A DNA stretch of 64,000 nt, taken from positions 99,713 through 163,712 of the forward strand of contig ONPN01000001.1 in NCBI GenBank assembly GCA_900319695.1, in the 5' to 3' direction. Positions 1-8,809 of this stretch are shown piece by piece. Position numbers and translations under genes: made by a program. Position 1 is the first letter of the stretch; each line of letters begins with the position of its first letter. Source of the stretch: an uncultured Eubacteriales bacterium. Its GTDB lineage: Bacteria; Bacillota; Clostridia; Oscillospirales; Oscillospiraceae. The notes under the pieces are model-generated. The model was not told where the DNA came from. It made no database searches and worked only from the letters and a program-made list of their open reading frames with translations.

Positions 1-868
1 CGAAGAGCTCCGCGTCGGTCCAGCCGATCACGTCCTCGGGGCTCTGTCTGTTCGTGACGGCCGCGAAGGCCTTGTTGCAGGCGAGATACACGCCGGTCTC
101 GGCGTCCTTGGAGAAGGTCATGCCGGGCAGGTGGTCCAGCAGCGCCGTGATGGTCTCCTTGAGGGCGGCGTCCTTCTCGGCGGCCTCCAGCCCGTGCCTG
201 AAAGCCTCCTTCTCCTCGTTCAAAACAAAGGTATGCAGCAGGCAGGTGCCGAGCATGTAGGCGATGGAGTACAGGGGCAGCAGCGGATACCGGAGCTGGG
301 CGATCAGCAGCACGGCCATCAGCAGGCCGAAAATCGTCAGCGTGCGGTATTTGCCGCGTCTGGCCGCGTGACGCCGGAGCATCAGCGTGAAGGAGTAGAC
401 GGAGATCAGCAGGAGCAGGGCGATCTGGCAGGCCAGCATGATGTGGCGCAGCGGCAGGGCGCTGTAGACGCAGGCGCTGTCCACGGTGAACAGGACGGGC
501 GTAAAGAGGTTTACCAGGGCGAGGACCGTGATGATCCCCGCGACGGCGCGCCCGGCCCAGACCAGAAGGGAGCCGAAGCCGCTCTGCTCCTCAAGGTAGA
601 CCACCGTGTACTCCACCCAGTACAGCACGCCGACGGCCATGGCGATGTAATAGACCGTCGTGTCGGCAAAGAGCAGGGCCGCCAGCTTCGCGCTCTCGAT
701 CACGCCCCAGAGTATGTCCGTGACGTAATAGGCCAGGACGGCGAACAGGAAACGCCTGTACACCTTCCAGGCGGGCTTTTCAAACGCGCCCTCCAGATTG
801 CGTATCACATCCTGGTTTTCGATCAGCAGGATCAGCACCGCCAGCAGGCCGATCGCGGAGTAGTACAT
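1..868 (-). CDS. Membrane sensor protein with PAS domain, C-terminus cut by window edge
   Basis: The reading frame starts at ATG 868 behind AGAGAGG and runs off the window start, so only about 289 residues are visible. The first ~215 residues form six or seven hydrophobic segments (first one YYSAIGLLAVLILLI), like the 7TM-type input modules of Firmicute signalling proteins. A charged helical linker rich in Glu, Lys and Ala follows. From about residue 240 comes the start of a PAS domain (LLDHLPGMTFSKD, later YLACNKAF and DVIGWTDAELF). The output domain lies outside the window. The neighbouring EAL genes make a GGDEF, EAL or kinase output plausible, but this is inference. The N-terminal part resembles that of the EAL protein at 8980-10881 in layout. 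Confidence 0.8.
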   Translation of the reverse strand, partial: MYYSAIGLLAVLILLIENQDVIRNLEGAFEKPAWKVYRRFLFAVLAYYVTDILWGVIESAKLAALLFADTTVYYIAMAVGVLYWVEYTVVYLEEQSGFGSLLVWAGRAVAGIITVLALVNLFTPVLFTVDSACVYSALPLRHIMLACQIALLLLISVYSFTLMLRRHAARRGKYRTLTIFGLLMAVLLIAQLRYPLLPLYSIAYMLGTCLLHTFVLNEEKEAFRHGLEAAEKDAALKETITALLDHLPGMTFSKDAETGVYLACNKAFAAVTNRQSPEDVIGWTDAELF

Positions 869-946
869 AGGCCGTTATCCTCTCTGTAGACAGCATGGGG
901 CTTTCGCCGGTCTATCGCAAAAGCGTATGATTTCCCTATTTTGTTA

Positions 947-972
947 ATTATACCATATTGCTCCGAATATGG
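947..972 (-). promoter_or_regulatory. Extended -10 promoter with inverted repeat
   Basis: Read on the minus strand, TGGTATAAT (947-955) is an extended -10 motif about 80 bp upstream of the sensor start at 868. No good -35 is seen. A 6-bp inverted repeat, CCATAT at 953-958 and ATATGG at 967-972, overlaps it and could be an operator. Confidence 0.5.
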
Positions 973-1101
973 CTACCCCTGAGCCGAAAAAATCTGGAAC
1001 TTTTTGCCTTGGCTTCCGGTTCCCCGACAGGCGTCCGAAGCGGCCGGGCGGGCGCGGATAACCATGCAGGGAGTCGTATAAAAAAAAGACTGAGTCCACA
1101 C

Positions 1102-1151
1102 TTGATCTTTTGTAAGTGAGATGCTATAATAGGGCTATCTTAAATTTAAGA
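1102..1151 (+). promoter_or_regulatory. Sigma-A promoter with palindromic operator
   Basis: TTGATC (1102-1107), a 17-bp spacer and TATAAT (1125-1130) form a strong promoter for the gene at 1170. A perfect 14-bp palindrome, TCTTAAATTTAAGA, sits at 1138-1151, where transcription would begin. This is a natural position for a repressor site. The rest of the 869-1169 gap shows nothing else recognisable. Confidence 0.75.
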
Positions 1152-1169
1152 GATTCCGGAGGGCTGTAA

Positions 1170-1844
1170 ATGGCAAAGCAAAAAGAGAGGCCGGGCGTAA
1201 TGCTGTACTTTGACGCGCTCAGGCCCGCGATCTCACGTCTTGATGAGGCCCAGTGCGGTGCGCTTCTGCGCTCAGTGCTGGACTACGCGCAGTACGGCGT
1301 GGTGCCGGAGCTCGACCCCATGACGGGTCTGGCCTTCGACATGCTGGTGCCGAAGATCGACCGCGACGCCGAACGCTATGAGGAGAGCCGGGAGCAGCGC
1401 CTGTATGCAACCTATTCGCGCGAGAAAAAGAAAAAAGGCGAACCGCCCCTGAGCTATGAAGAATGGCGCCTCATGCAGAACGCCGTCGAACAGGAGGGCA
1501 ACGACCCGTCAAGGCCCGTTCACGAAAACAACGGGCCGTTGCATCCCGTTAACGAGATTGCAGTGTCGTATCCATCTACATCTACATCTACATCCCCATC
1601 TGCAACCGCAACCGCATCCGCAGCCCCATCCGCAGCCCCATCCGCAAATACATCCGCAGCGGGAGAGAGAGGGGGTTGCAAGGGGGAGGCGCGCACGCTC
1701 TACGAGGCATGGCTCAAGGCGATGGAGGCGAAGGACAACAAGAGCGCGCTGAATCTCAGCGACAGGCTCTTCGCCCTCGGCTACCACGCGGATATAGCGA
1801 CAAGAGAGCTGAGGAAAAGGCCGACAAGAGTGGGCTATGCGTAG
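1170..1844 (+). CDS. DUF6291-like protein with low-complexity linker
   Basis: 224 residues, ATG start behind GGAGGG. The N-terminal ~100 residues (PGVMLYFDALRPAISRL, LDYAQYGVVPELDP, DRDAERYEE) resemble the DUF6291-type proteins seen in Firmicute mobile or phage-derived regions; I assign this from memory. A basic stretch (REKKKKGE) follows. Residues ~130-165 are a Ser/Thr/Ala/Pro linker encoded by hexamer repeats of the type CATCTA and CATCCGCAGC at 1568-1660, probably slippage-prone. The C-terminal ~55 residues look like a helical domain. No catalytic residues are recognisable and the function is unknown. It is a single-gene unit with its own promoter and palindrome. Confidence 0.75.
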   Translation: MAKQKERPGVMLYFDALRPAISRLDEAQCGALLRSVLDYAQYGVVPELDPMTGLAFDMLVPKIDRDAERYEESREQRLYATYSREKKKKGEPPLSYEEWRLMQNAVEQEGNDPSRPVHENNGPLHPVNEIAVSYPSTSTSTSPSATATASAAPSAAPSANTSAAGERGGCKGEARTLYEAWLKAMEAKDNKSALNLSDRLFALGYHADIATRELRKRPTRVGYA

Positions 1845-1869
1845 GGCTTTGCCCTCATCGGCCCGCGCC

Positions 1870-2016
1870 CTTGGCTCGCCCCCGCCGAAAGGCGAGGGGA
1901 GAGCTGTCAGCGCAGCTGACTGAGAGGGGCAAAGCGCAGTCGGTCAACGGCCCCCTCTCAGTCACGGCGCTTGCGTGAGACGCGCCGCGACAGCTCCCCC
2001 CAATGGGGGAGCCAAG
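1870..2016. repeat. Palindrome-ended interspersed repeat (MITE-like), copy 1
   Basis: A ~147-bp element bounded by CTTGGCTC and GAGCCAAG. Both ends read inward as a GC-rich hairpin followed by AGCTGTC. The interior holds CTGAGAGGGG / CCCCTCTCAG pairs. Related elements occur at 6556-6686 and 58370-58533, with a fragment at 55726-55796. It has no coding capacity. The wider gap 1845-2294 holds only this element and the tandem array after it. Confidence 0.75.
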
Positions 2017-2042
2017 AGGACGCGCGCCTGATGTGCCGATTA

Positions 2043-2237
2043 TGTCTGCCGCGTGACATACCAGATGTCAACCGAATGACATACCAGTTGACATACCGGA
2101 TGTCTACCACATGACATACCAGATGACATACCGGATGACATACCAGATGTCTACCGGATGACATACCAGATGTCTACCACATGACATACCAAATGTCTAC
2201 CGCGTGACATACCAAACGCCCGGCAAATGACACACCG
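2043..2237. repeat. Degenerate 11-12 bp tandem array
   Basis: About 16 head-to-tail copies of ATGACATACCAG or ATGTCTACCRCG alternate through the stretch. The unit length wobbles between 11 and 12 bp, so no frame stays open. It lies between the DUF6291-like gene and the convergent EAL gene. Confidence 0.85.
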
Positions 2238-2294
2238 CCGGGCGGGCACAGAGGCCACCCGGCGGCGGAAATAACGGTCTATTGGAGAAGCGTA

Positions 2295-5200
2295 TCAGGT
2301 ACACAGGCGCTCGGCCCGAGCGAAGACGGAGGCGACGCTCTCGCTGCCGTCGTAGAACGCCATGCCGCAGGACATGGCCGGGGCGCGTCTGTCGCGGTGC
2401 TCGGCCATCTCTTTGACCAGGCTGTGGATGTCCTCCAGATCGCGGCCCTGCACGATAACGGCGAACTGGTCGCCCGCCACGCGGAACACGGGGCTGTGCT
2501 TGAAGACGTCGCAGATCATGGCGCAGGCGTCGCGGATGAGCTGATCGCCCGCCTCGCGGCCCTGGGTCTCGTTGACCCGGGCCAGGGCCCGCACACGGCA
2601 GAGGACGATGGCGTAGCGGATGTTCTGCCCCTCCTCGATCTGCCGGGAGAGTTGCTCGGACATGTTGTTGTAGGCGCTCTTCGTCTTGACGCCGGTGAGG
2701 GCGTCGAGATTTGCCCGGCTGCGGGCGTTGGACAGCTTGCGCTCAAACTCCTGCTCGTGCCGGACCTGGGCGTCGATGTCGTTGACGCCGACGATGAGGA
2801 GCTTTCTCCCCTGCTCCTCCACCATGGCCGCCTTAAGGTTGACGTAGTGCGGCGTCCCGTCCAGAAGCAGGCGGTAGCGCAGGGCGAAAAAGCCGTGTCT
2901 TTCGATCTCGCCCATGAGGCGCTCCCGTGTCATCATCGTCCGCAGCTTCGGCAGATCCTCGGGATAGATGACGCGGGCGATCTCCTTCTGGGTCTCGGTG
3001 AAGAAATCGTCCCCCTCCGTCGGCACGCCGAGATTTGCGTAGCCGCTGCTGGCGCGGTATTCAATGTAGTGCCCGGTCTCGATATCGACGGTGTACAGGG
3101 CGATAAAGTCCTGGGTCAGGGCGCTGACACGGGCGTAGACGGCCCTCTCCGCCTGGACGCGGGACGCCTCCTCCTTCCGGCGCATCTGCGCGTCCACATC
3201 CGTGACGCCGATGAGGATGTGGGAGACGGTGCCCGACACGCGCGCTGCCTTCATGCCGACGTAGACGGGCTTTCCGTCCATCAGCTGGCGGTAGGTCAGC
3301 TTGAACTGCCCCTCGCTGTCCAGGGCGCTGAGCACGTTCTCCTTGGTGAAGGCGGCGACGAAATCCTCCCGGTCGTCCGGATACAGCACATGCATGGCGT
3401 CCTTGCGGGCGGCGGCGAAGAAGTCCTCCCCGTGCCGCTCCATCGTGAGGTTTTCCTGCGCGGCGTCTGGCCTGTACTCGATGAACTTCTCCGTCTCCAG
3501 ATCCACATAGAAGAGATCCACATAGTCCGACGCCATGGCCCTGGCCATCTGGCTGTAGCTGGTACCGGCGTTCTCGTCCTCGCGGATGAGGGCGAGCACC
3601 GCCACCGCCACCGCCGCCGTGCCCGTGACGGGGTTGACGGCCACGCGCCGCACGAGGGAGTGGGCCACGCTGTCCCCGCCCACCTTCTCATCTATCACGC
3701 TGCGCACGCCGTCCCGGCCGCACTGTACCACCGCCTTGAGGAAGGCCGCGCCGGGTCTGCCCGTGAGATCGGTGCAGTCGATCTCCTCCGTGTCGTAGGT
3801 CACGCCCACGTTGCGCTCCAGAAAGTCGCGGTAGGAGCGGTTGCAGCGGCTGAAGCGCAGCCTCTCGCCGTTGACCTCCATGAGGCACATGGGCAGGGTG
3901 TTGAAGTACTGGGAGAGGGATTCGTCGTTTTCGTTGGCGAGGGCGGTGACGTCGTAGAGGTTGATGCGGCCGATGGCGGCGTAGTACTCCGCCTCCGCGG
4001 GGTTTTCGTACTCGAGGCCGGAGCCGCTTTCCATCTGGGACAGGATCCCCTCGAAGGGGATGGGCTTGCCGTAGTAGTAGCCCTGTATCCTGGTGCAGCC
4101 GATCTCGCGCAGAAATTCGACCTGCGCCTCGGTCTCCACGCCCTCGCAGACGGTCTCCATGCCGAGGCCGATCGCCATGTTCATCAGCTCCGTCAGGATG
4201 ATCTTGCTCTCGTCCCCCTCGTCGAAGCGCTGCATGAAGCCCATGTCGAACTTGATGAGGTCGAAGCGGATCTGCTGCAGGACGTTCATGGAGGAATAGC
4301 CGCTGCCGAAGTCGTCCATCCACACGGGGAAGCCCAGCTCCCGGAAGCGGACGACCTGCTGCTTCATAAACTCGAAGTCGCCGCCTATGACGCTCTCGGT
4401 GATCTCAACGGTGATCAGGCTGCGCGCGACGCCCGCGTCGTCCACGCGGCGGCGTATCTCCTCCACCACGTCGCAGCTCTCGAAGTCCATGCGGGAGAGG
4501 TTGACCGACTGGGGCACCACATACTGCCCCGCCGCCTTCTGCCGCTTCATCTTCTCGAGCACCTGATCGAGCACGTAGAGGTCGAGCCTGTAAATGAGCT
4601 TGTTCTGCTCCAGGGCGGGGATGAAGTCCCCCGGGGAGAGGAAGCCCAGCTCGGGGTCGATCCAGCGGGCCAGGGCCTCCTCGTCGCAGACCTTGCCGTC
4701 GGCGGCGCGGATGATGGGCTGATAGTAGACCTTGACCCAGCCCTCCGCCAGGGCGCGGTCCAGGTTCTGGGTGATGTAGCGGTACAGCTCGCCCTGCTTG
4801 AGCATGGTGTCGTTATACCAGGTGACGCTGGAGCCGAGCTCGCCCTTTTTGAGCTCCGCGGCGAAGCGGGCGCGGTCGAGGGCGACGTTCACGTCCACCT
4901 CCTCCAGGGCGTTCGGGTAAGCGCCCACCCGGATGGGCAGGGGCTTGCCGTCCATGGCGGTCTCGCACTCGCGCAGGACGGCCTGGATCTCCCCCACCGC
5001 GCGCTCCTCGTCCGTCACGGCCGCGAAGTGGTCGCCGCTGACGCGGCAGACGCGGTGGTCGCCGAACTGGCGCAGGAGGATACCGGCGAAGCCCGCGATC
5101 AGGCTGTCGCCCCGGTCGAAGCCGTACTGGCGGTTATAGCCGCTTAAGCCCACGACGTTGAAGTACAGCAGGACGGGCCTGCGCCCCTCGGCGAGCATGT

Positions 5201-6494
5201 CGTCCCGCTGCTTTCTGACCAGGTCGAAGAAGTGGCGCATGTTGGGCAGATCGGTCAGCCTGTCGTGGTAGAGCTGGTGGTTGAGGTCGTGGATGTATTT
5301 TCTGATCTGGTCGCGCATCCGCTTGAACGCGCCGGTCAGGGCGCCGATCTCGTTTTTGCCCTGATAGCTCAGCTCCACCTCGTAGTCGCCGTCGGCCAGA
5401 CGGCGGGAGGCGTCAGTGAGATCACTGAGCGGAGAGGTGATGGCCCCGACGAGGAAGGAGACCACGGCGACAAACAGCAGCATGACCGCGGCCATGATCA
5501 CCAGGATGGCGCGCACGAGTCTGATCCAGGGGGCGTTGATCTCTTTGGCGGGGGCGATGCACACGAGCTTGAGGCCGTTTGAGAGCGTGGAGAAGGACAT
5601 CTGGCGTCTGTCGCCCCCGGCCGTGTACTGGATCAGCTCGTCCCCGCTGTCCTTTTCTTTGAACATGTCCGCGTGGACGCTCAGGCCCAGCTCGTCCAGC
5701 TCGCTGCCGATGGGGAGATCAGGGTGGTAGATGACCTGTCTGTCCTCGTCAAGCAGGCACACATAGCCCGTGTCGTACACGCGGATATCCTCGACCTGGG
5801 CGATCAGCGTGTCGCAGGGGATGTCCATGCCCATCAGGCCGATGAGCATGCCGGACTTGTAGATCGGCACGAAATAGGAGCAGATCCAGGTATTGCGATC
5901 CTCCTCCCAGGTATAGGGCCCGATCCAGCACGGGCGGCCCCGGCCGACGGCCTTGTCGTACCAGGTGGCGCCCAGGGTCTCCGAGGGCTCCAGGTTTTCG
6001 ACGTCCAGGGGCTTTTGCGCGATGAAGCCGGTCTTGCCGAGTTTCCGGTAGTAAAAGCCGCGCTCTGTCCCGCTGAGCTCGGGGCTGAGGCAGTAGAAAT
6101 AAGCCGTCACGCCCTGGGTATAGTCCGCCACGCCCGAGAAATACTCCTGGATTTTGGCGCAGTAATCCCGCAGGTAGGCGTCCAGGGCCGCTTCCTGCGC
6201 CGGGGTCAGGGCGCTCTGCTCCCCCTCGGGGCGGATCGCGCCGCACTCCACGAGGAAAACGCTGTCCAGGTTCTCCACGGCGATGTTCGCGGCGATCTCG
6301 ACGGACTGCTCGATGCTCTCAAAGTATTTTTCGAGAGACTTCTGCGTGTCGTCGTCGATCAGGTTCATCATGCCGACGGAGTTCCGGTCGGTCTCGCCCT
6401 GGATGATGGTGAAGCTGACCGCGAAGACCAGCAGGATGCTCGTCAGGATCGCGGCGACGGTGATGGCCGTGATCTGTGTGCGGATCGAATGCAT
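2295..6494 (-). CDS. Membrane-bound EAL cyclic-di-GMP phosphodiesterase with two degenerate GGDEF domains
   Basis: 1399 residues, ATG behind GAGAGGGGG. Order: TM1 (~8-30), extracytoplasmic dCache-like sensor (~40-315), TM2 (~328-352), HAMP (~350-400), GGDEF-like domain with SGDHF in place of GGDEF (~485), complete EAL domain (~575-820), two PAS-like repeats (~990-1230, each with DLETEKFIEYR or DIETGHYIEYR type strands) and a second GGDEF-like domain ending in AGDQF (~1340). The EAL domain has E606 of EALARW, VNLS, EITES, MDDFGSGYSS, IKFD, CEGVET and IQGYYYGKP, so hydrolysis of c-di-GMP to pGpG is expected. Both GGDEF sites have lost the signature and probably act as regulatory folds. Single-gene unit on the membrane. 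Confidence 0.93.
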   Translation of the reverse strand: MHSIRTQITAITVAAILTSILLVFAVSFTIIQGETDRNSVGMMNLIDDDTQKSLEKYFESIEQSVEIAANIAVENLDSVFLVECGAIRPEGEQSALTPAQEAALDAYLRDYCAKIQEYFSGVADYTQGVTAYFYCLSPELSGTERGFYYRKLGKTGFIAQKPLDVENLEPSETLGATWYDKAVGRGRPCWIGPYTWEEDRNTWICSYFVPIYKSGMLIGLMGMDIPCDTLIAQVEDIRVYDTGYVCLLDEDRQVIYHPDLPIGSELDELGLSVHADMFKEKDSGDELIQYTAGGDRRQMSFSTLSNGLKLVCIAPAKEINAPWIRLVRAILVIMAAVMLLFVAVVSFLVGAITSPLSDLTDASRRLADGDYEVELSYQGKNEIGALTGAFKRMRDQIRKYIHDLNHQLYHDRLTDLPNMRHFFDLVRKQRDDMLAEGRRPVLLYFNVVGLSGYNRQYGFDRGDSLIAGFAGILLRQFGDHRVCRVSGDHFAAVTDEERAVGEIQAVLRECETAMDGKPLPIRVGAYPNALEEVDVNVALDRARFAAELKKGELGSSVTWYNDTMLKQGELYRYITQNLDRALAEGWVKVYYQPIIRAADGKVCDEEALARWIDPELGFLSPGDFIPALEQNKLIYRLDLYVLDQVLEKMKRQKAAGQYVVPQSVNLSRMDFESCDVVEEIRRRVDDAGVARSLITVEITESVIGGDFEFMKQQVVRFRELGFPVWMDDFGSGYSSMNVLQQIRFDLIKFDMGFMQRFDEGDESKIILTELMNMAIGLGMETVCEGVETEAQVEFLREIGCTRIQGYYYGKPIPFEGILSQMESGSGLEYENPAEAEYYAAIGRINLYDVTALANENDESLSQYFNTLPMCLMEVNGERLRFSRCNRSYRDFLERNVGVTYDTEEIDCTDLTGRPGAAFLKAVVQCGRDGVRSVIDEKVGGDSVAHSLVRRVAVNPVTGTAAVAVAVLALIREDENAGTSYSQMARAMASDYVDLFYVDLETEKFIEYRPDAAQENLTMERHGEDFFAAARKDAMHVLYPDDREDFVAAFTKENVLSALDSEGQFKLTYRQLMDGKPVYVGMKAARVSGTVSHILIGVTDVDAQMRRKEEASRVQAERAVYARVSALTQDFIALYTVDIETGHYIEYRASSGYANLGVPTEGDDFFTETQKEIARVIYPEDLPKLRTMMTRERLMGEIERHGFFALRYRLLLDGTPHYVNLKAAMVEEQGRKLLIVGVNDIDAQVRHEQEFERKLSNARSRANLDALTGVKTKSAYNNMSEQLSRQIEEGQNIRYAIVLCRVRALARVNETQGREAGDQLIRDACAMICDVFKHSPVFRVAGDQFAVIVQGRDLEDIHSLVKEMAEHRDRRAPAMSCGMAFYDGSESVASVFARAERLCT

Positions 6495-6555
6495 GTCTTT
6501 CCCCCTCTCGCCGGATAATCAGAAAAGCTCTTAACAGCGTATACATAGGACGGCC

Positions 6556-6686
6556 CCGCCTCCCCTGCAAGGGGAGGTGGTTTTGGGCCGCTTGCGGTTC
6601 AAAACCGGAGGGGTCAGTCCCGCCCGCAGGCTAACCCCTCAGTCACCGGTGTGACCACCGGTGACAGCTCCCCTTTCAGGGGAGCC
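6556..6686. repeat. Palindrome-ended interspersed repeat, copy 2
   Basis: The ends carry hairpins CTCCCCTGCAAGGGGAG and CTCCCCTTTCAGGGGAG. The interior has CCCCTCAGTCACCGGTGTGACCACCGGTGACAGCT in two overlapping pieces. It matches the layout of the elements at 1870 and 58370 and fills most of the gap 6495-6715. Confidence 0.65.
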
Positions 6687-6715
6687 ATGTATCTTTTTCC
6701 CGGAAAGTCGTACGT

Positions 6716-8368
6716 TCAGCCGGCGATGCTCATCTCGCGGTACATGTTCTTGACCGAGCCGTTCCAGGAGGCGCAGATGCCCTCCAGCCGCTCGGAGGTG
6801 ACGTAGAAGCGCAGTCTCGAATACAGGGGGATCCAGGCGGCGTCCTCCTGGACGATGATGCGCTCCAGCTCCTGATATTCCGCGACGCGCGCCGCGGGGT
6901 CCGCGATGGTACGCGCCAGGCGCACCCGCTCCATCACGTCCTCCCTTGGGTAGCAGAGGCTGCGAAAGCGCGTGTTCTCTTCGTCGCCGAAAAAGGTATA
7001 GACAAAGTTGTCCGGGTCGTTGAAGTCCGCCGTCCACAGCGCCGTGTAGCAGGCGAGCTGCCCGCTCTTTCTCAGGCGCATGAACTCGCCCTCTTCCAGC
7101 ACCTTGATCGTCGTGCGGATGCCGATCTTCGCCCACATGGAGGCGGCCAGGCGCAGGACCGACAGCTCCCAGCGGGTGGAGGAGGAGTTGACGCTCACCG
7201 TCAGGTCAAAGCCCGCGGGGTATCCCGCTTCGCGCAGAAGGCTGCGGGCCCGGTCCGGCTGACAGGGGATCTCCGGCAGATCGGGGTTGAAGCCGTAGAG
7301 CCCGTGGGGGTAGATGCCATTTTCGACGCTGCCGCGCCCGCCGTAGACCGCCGTCAGCAGCATGGCGCGGTCCAGCGAGAGCTGCATGGCCTTTCTCACG
7401 CGCACGTCGTCCAGGGGCCTGATGCTCTCATTGAGGGCGATATAGGTGATGCCGATGCGCGGCACGGAGAAGAGCCTGTCCCGATAGATGTCCCCGTGGA
7501 GGAAAAACTCCGCGGCGTTGCCCGCCTCGTCCAGATCCAGCACGTCGATCTCGCCGCGCTCAAACATGCGGCGTATCTCCTTGGAATCGGTGATGAAGCG
7601 CAGGTCAAGCCCCTCGCAGCGGGGCGCGCCCTGCCAGCAGCCGGGGTTGGCGGTCAGGATCAGGCCCTCCCCCGGCGTCCACTTTTTGAGGATGAAGGAG
7701 CCCGTCCCCACCGTCCAGGCGGGGTCTTTGCCGAAGCGCGCCCCCGCCGCCTCCGTCGTCTCCCGGTCGAGGATGGACGCGCCGGGCATGGACAGGCACG
7801 CGAGGAAGGCCGCGAAGGGCTGCTCGAGCGTGATGGAAAAATCCAGCTCGTTCAGAATGTGAAAGCCCTCCAGCACGTCGGTCTCGCCGCGCTCCAGCGC
7901 TTTCGCGCCGAGGATCTCGTCGGCGATGTCGCGGTTGCAGGAGTCGGGATGGGTCAGCAGGCGGTGGAAGGTATAGGCCACGTCCTCCGCCGTCAGGTGG
8001 GAGCCGTTGCTGAACTGTACGCCCTCGCGCAGGCGGAAGGTGTAGGTCCGCCCGTCGTCGGAGACGAGCCAGGATTCCGCCAGGGACGGCAGGATCATCA
8101 TGTCGCCGTGCTCGTCGCTCTCCATCTCCACCAGGCGGTTGAAGACGTTCTGCGCCACCGTGTAGTGGATGGAGGTACACTGAAAGTCCACGGTGTCCGG
8201 CTCGTCCTCCACCGCGACGAGAAAGCGCGAGGTATCAAGCTGGGCTTCGCTGTCCTTTGCGTTTGCCTCCTTCCCGCCCGCCGGGGCCGCGCAGGCGGCG
8301 GCGGACAGAACAAACGCGAGCACAAGCAGCAGGCACGCGAGGGGCTTGCGTCTGGAGATGCGCTTCAT
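6716..8368 (-). CDS. Oligopeptide/dipeptide ABC transporter substrate-binding lipoprotein (SBP_bac_5 family)
   Basis: 550 residues from ATG 8368 behind AAAGGAGGA. The open frame extends further upstream to 8641, but that part has no ribosome site. A lipoprotein signal peptide (LVLAFVLSAAAC) is followed by a family-5 extracellular binding protein: DTVDFQCTSIHYTVAQNVFNRLVE, then LAESWLVSDDGRTYTFRLREGV in adjacent pieces, HLTAEDVAYTFHRLL and VRKAMQLSLDRAML. These are the usual OppA/DppA landmarks and the length is typical. No permease or ATPase genes are adjacent, so it either serves a distant Opp/Dpp system or acts as an orphan sensor for peptides. An extended -10 (TGGTATAAT, 8432-8440) lies 65 bp upstream. 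Confidence 0.92.
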   Translation of the reverse strand: MKRISRRKPLACLLLVLAFVLSAAACAAPAGGKEANAKDSEAQLDTSRFLVAVEDEPDTVDFQCTSIHYTVAQNVFNRLVEMESDEHGDMMILPSLAESWLVSDDGRTYTFRLREGVQFSNGSHLTAEDVAYTFHRLLTHPDSCNRDIADEILGAKALERGETDVLEGFHILNELDFSITLEQPFAAFLACLSMPGASILDRETTEAAGARFGKDPAWTVGTGSFILKKWTPGEGLILTANPGCWQGAPRCEGLDLRFITDSKEIRRMFERGEIDVLDLDEAGNAAEFFLHGDIYRDRLFSVPRIGITYIALNESIRPLDDVRVRKAMQLSLDRAMLLTAVYGGRGSVENGIYPHGLYGFNPDLPEIPCQPDRARSLLREAGYPAGFDLTVSVNSSSTRWELSVLRLAASMWAKIGIRTTIKVLEEGEFMRLRKSGQLACYTALWTADFNDPDNFVYTFFGDEENTRFRSLCYPREDVMERVRLARTIADPAARVAEYQELERIIVQEDAAWIPLYSRLRFYVTSERLEGICASWNGSVKNMYREMSIAG

Positions 8369-8485
8369 GGTGTCCTCCTTTATGGCCGGTGCCGTGAAAA
8401 CGAATGCGTTATTATGAAAGCTGACCCTTTTATTATACCAAATCAGTATACCATGTTCTCCCGCGCTTGAACAGTCCCCAAACGT

Positions 8486-8513
8486 GAAAAAAATCACGCC
8501 CCGAAAGGGGCGT
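8486..8513 (-). terminator. Intrinsic terminator on the minus strand
   Basis: A perfect ACGCCCC-GAAA-GGGGCGT hairpin, followed on the minus strand by TGATTTTTTT. It would stop minus-strand transcripts arriving from the small-RNA locus at 8770-8908. Confidence 0.65.
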
Positions 8514-8573
8514 TTCTGCGCATTCGCCGGGGCGAACACAGGTGACGCGCGTCGTGCCGCCGGGCGAAATCCG

Positions 8574-8602
8574 TTGACAAACGGCGTCATATTATGTAAA
8601 AT
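8574..8602 (+). promoter_or_regulatory. Promoter of the small basic peptide gene
   Basis: TTGACA (8574-8579), a 17-bp spacer and TAAAAT (8597-8602). The transcript would have a leader of about 75 nt. This leader contains GTGAAGAGTAAAC and GGTTGGTTCC, a diverged copy of the 5' hairpin found in the two antisense-type RNAs nearby. Confidence 0.75.
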
Positions 8603-8684
8603 AAATCCACCCATTAGGGACGGTGAAGAGTAAACATACACACGCAGGCGGTTGGTTCCATCCCTCCAGAAGGAGGTGATGCGT

Positions 8685-8798
8685 ATGCGTCTGACCTTTC
8701 ACATAGGAAAGTATACCGTGACGATTATCGTCCGGAAGACTTCCGCGAAGGCAAGGACACAGCACGATAAAAAATCTGCCGCCACTCCGCTAAAGTGA
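8685..8798 (+). CDS. 37-residue basic peptide, candidate type I toxin
   Basis: ATG 8685 lies 8 nt after AGGAGG; an in-frame ATG at 8679 touches the ribosome site and is less likely. The product starts MRLTFHIGKYTVTIIVRK, a short beta-prone amphipathic segment, and continues as a Lys/Arg/Ala tail. The stop codon sits inside the terminator hairpin. The gene has its own strong promoter and ribosome site. An opposed promoter downstream (8880-8908) drives a short RNA towards the same terminator. This layout matches type I toxin-antitoxin loci, but I do not recognise the peptide family. A start-less copy of the same sequence lies inverted at 13369-13479. Toxicity is inferred from layout only. Confidence 0.55.
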   Translation: MRLTFHIGKYTVTIIVRKTSAKARTQHDKKSAATPLK

Positions 8799-8809
8799 CG
8801 GCAGTTTTT
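8769..8809. terminator. Bidirectional intrinsic terminator
   Basis: An 11-bp stem (CTGCCGCCACT / AGTGACGGCAG, one mismatch) is flanked by TTTTT on the plus side and ATTTTTT on the minus side. It serves both the peptide mRNA and the opposing small RNA. Confidence 0.8.

Noticed and set aside
1870-2016. Insertion sequence
   Set aside because: It has inverted ends but no transposase frame; at ~147 bp it can only be a non-autonomous element.
2043-2237. CRISPR array
   Set aside because: Units are 11-12 bp with no spacers of constant length, and no cas genes are near.
1170-2237. Prophage
   Set aside because: The DUF6291-like gene is the only phage-associated hint. No integrase, structural, lysis or replication genes and no attachment repeats are present.
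2397-5147. Long plus-strand open frame (916 codons) opposite the EAL protein gene
   Set aside because: It is the antisense shadow of a GC-rich gene whose domains are clear. The product is a His/Val/Asp-rich string without domains, and there is no ribosome site. The same applies to frames opposite hppA, the oxidoreductase (60742-63573) and the FtsX gene (38426-40240).
8369-8641. N-terminal extension of the oligopeptide-binding protein
   Set aside because: The extra 91 codons lack a ribosome site, run through promoter and terminator signals and would bury the lipoprotein signal.
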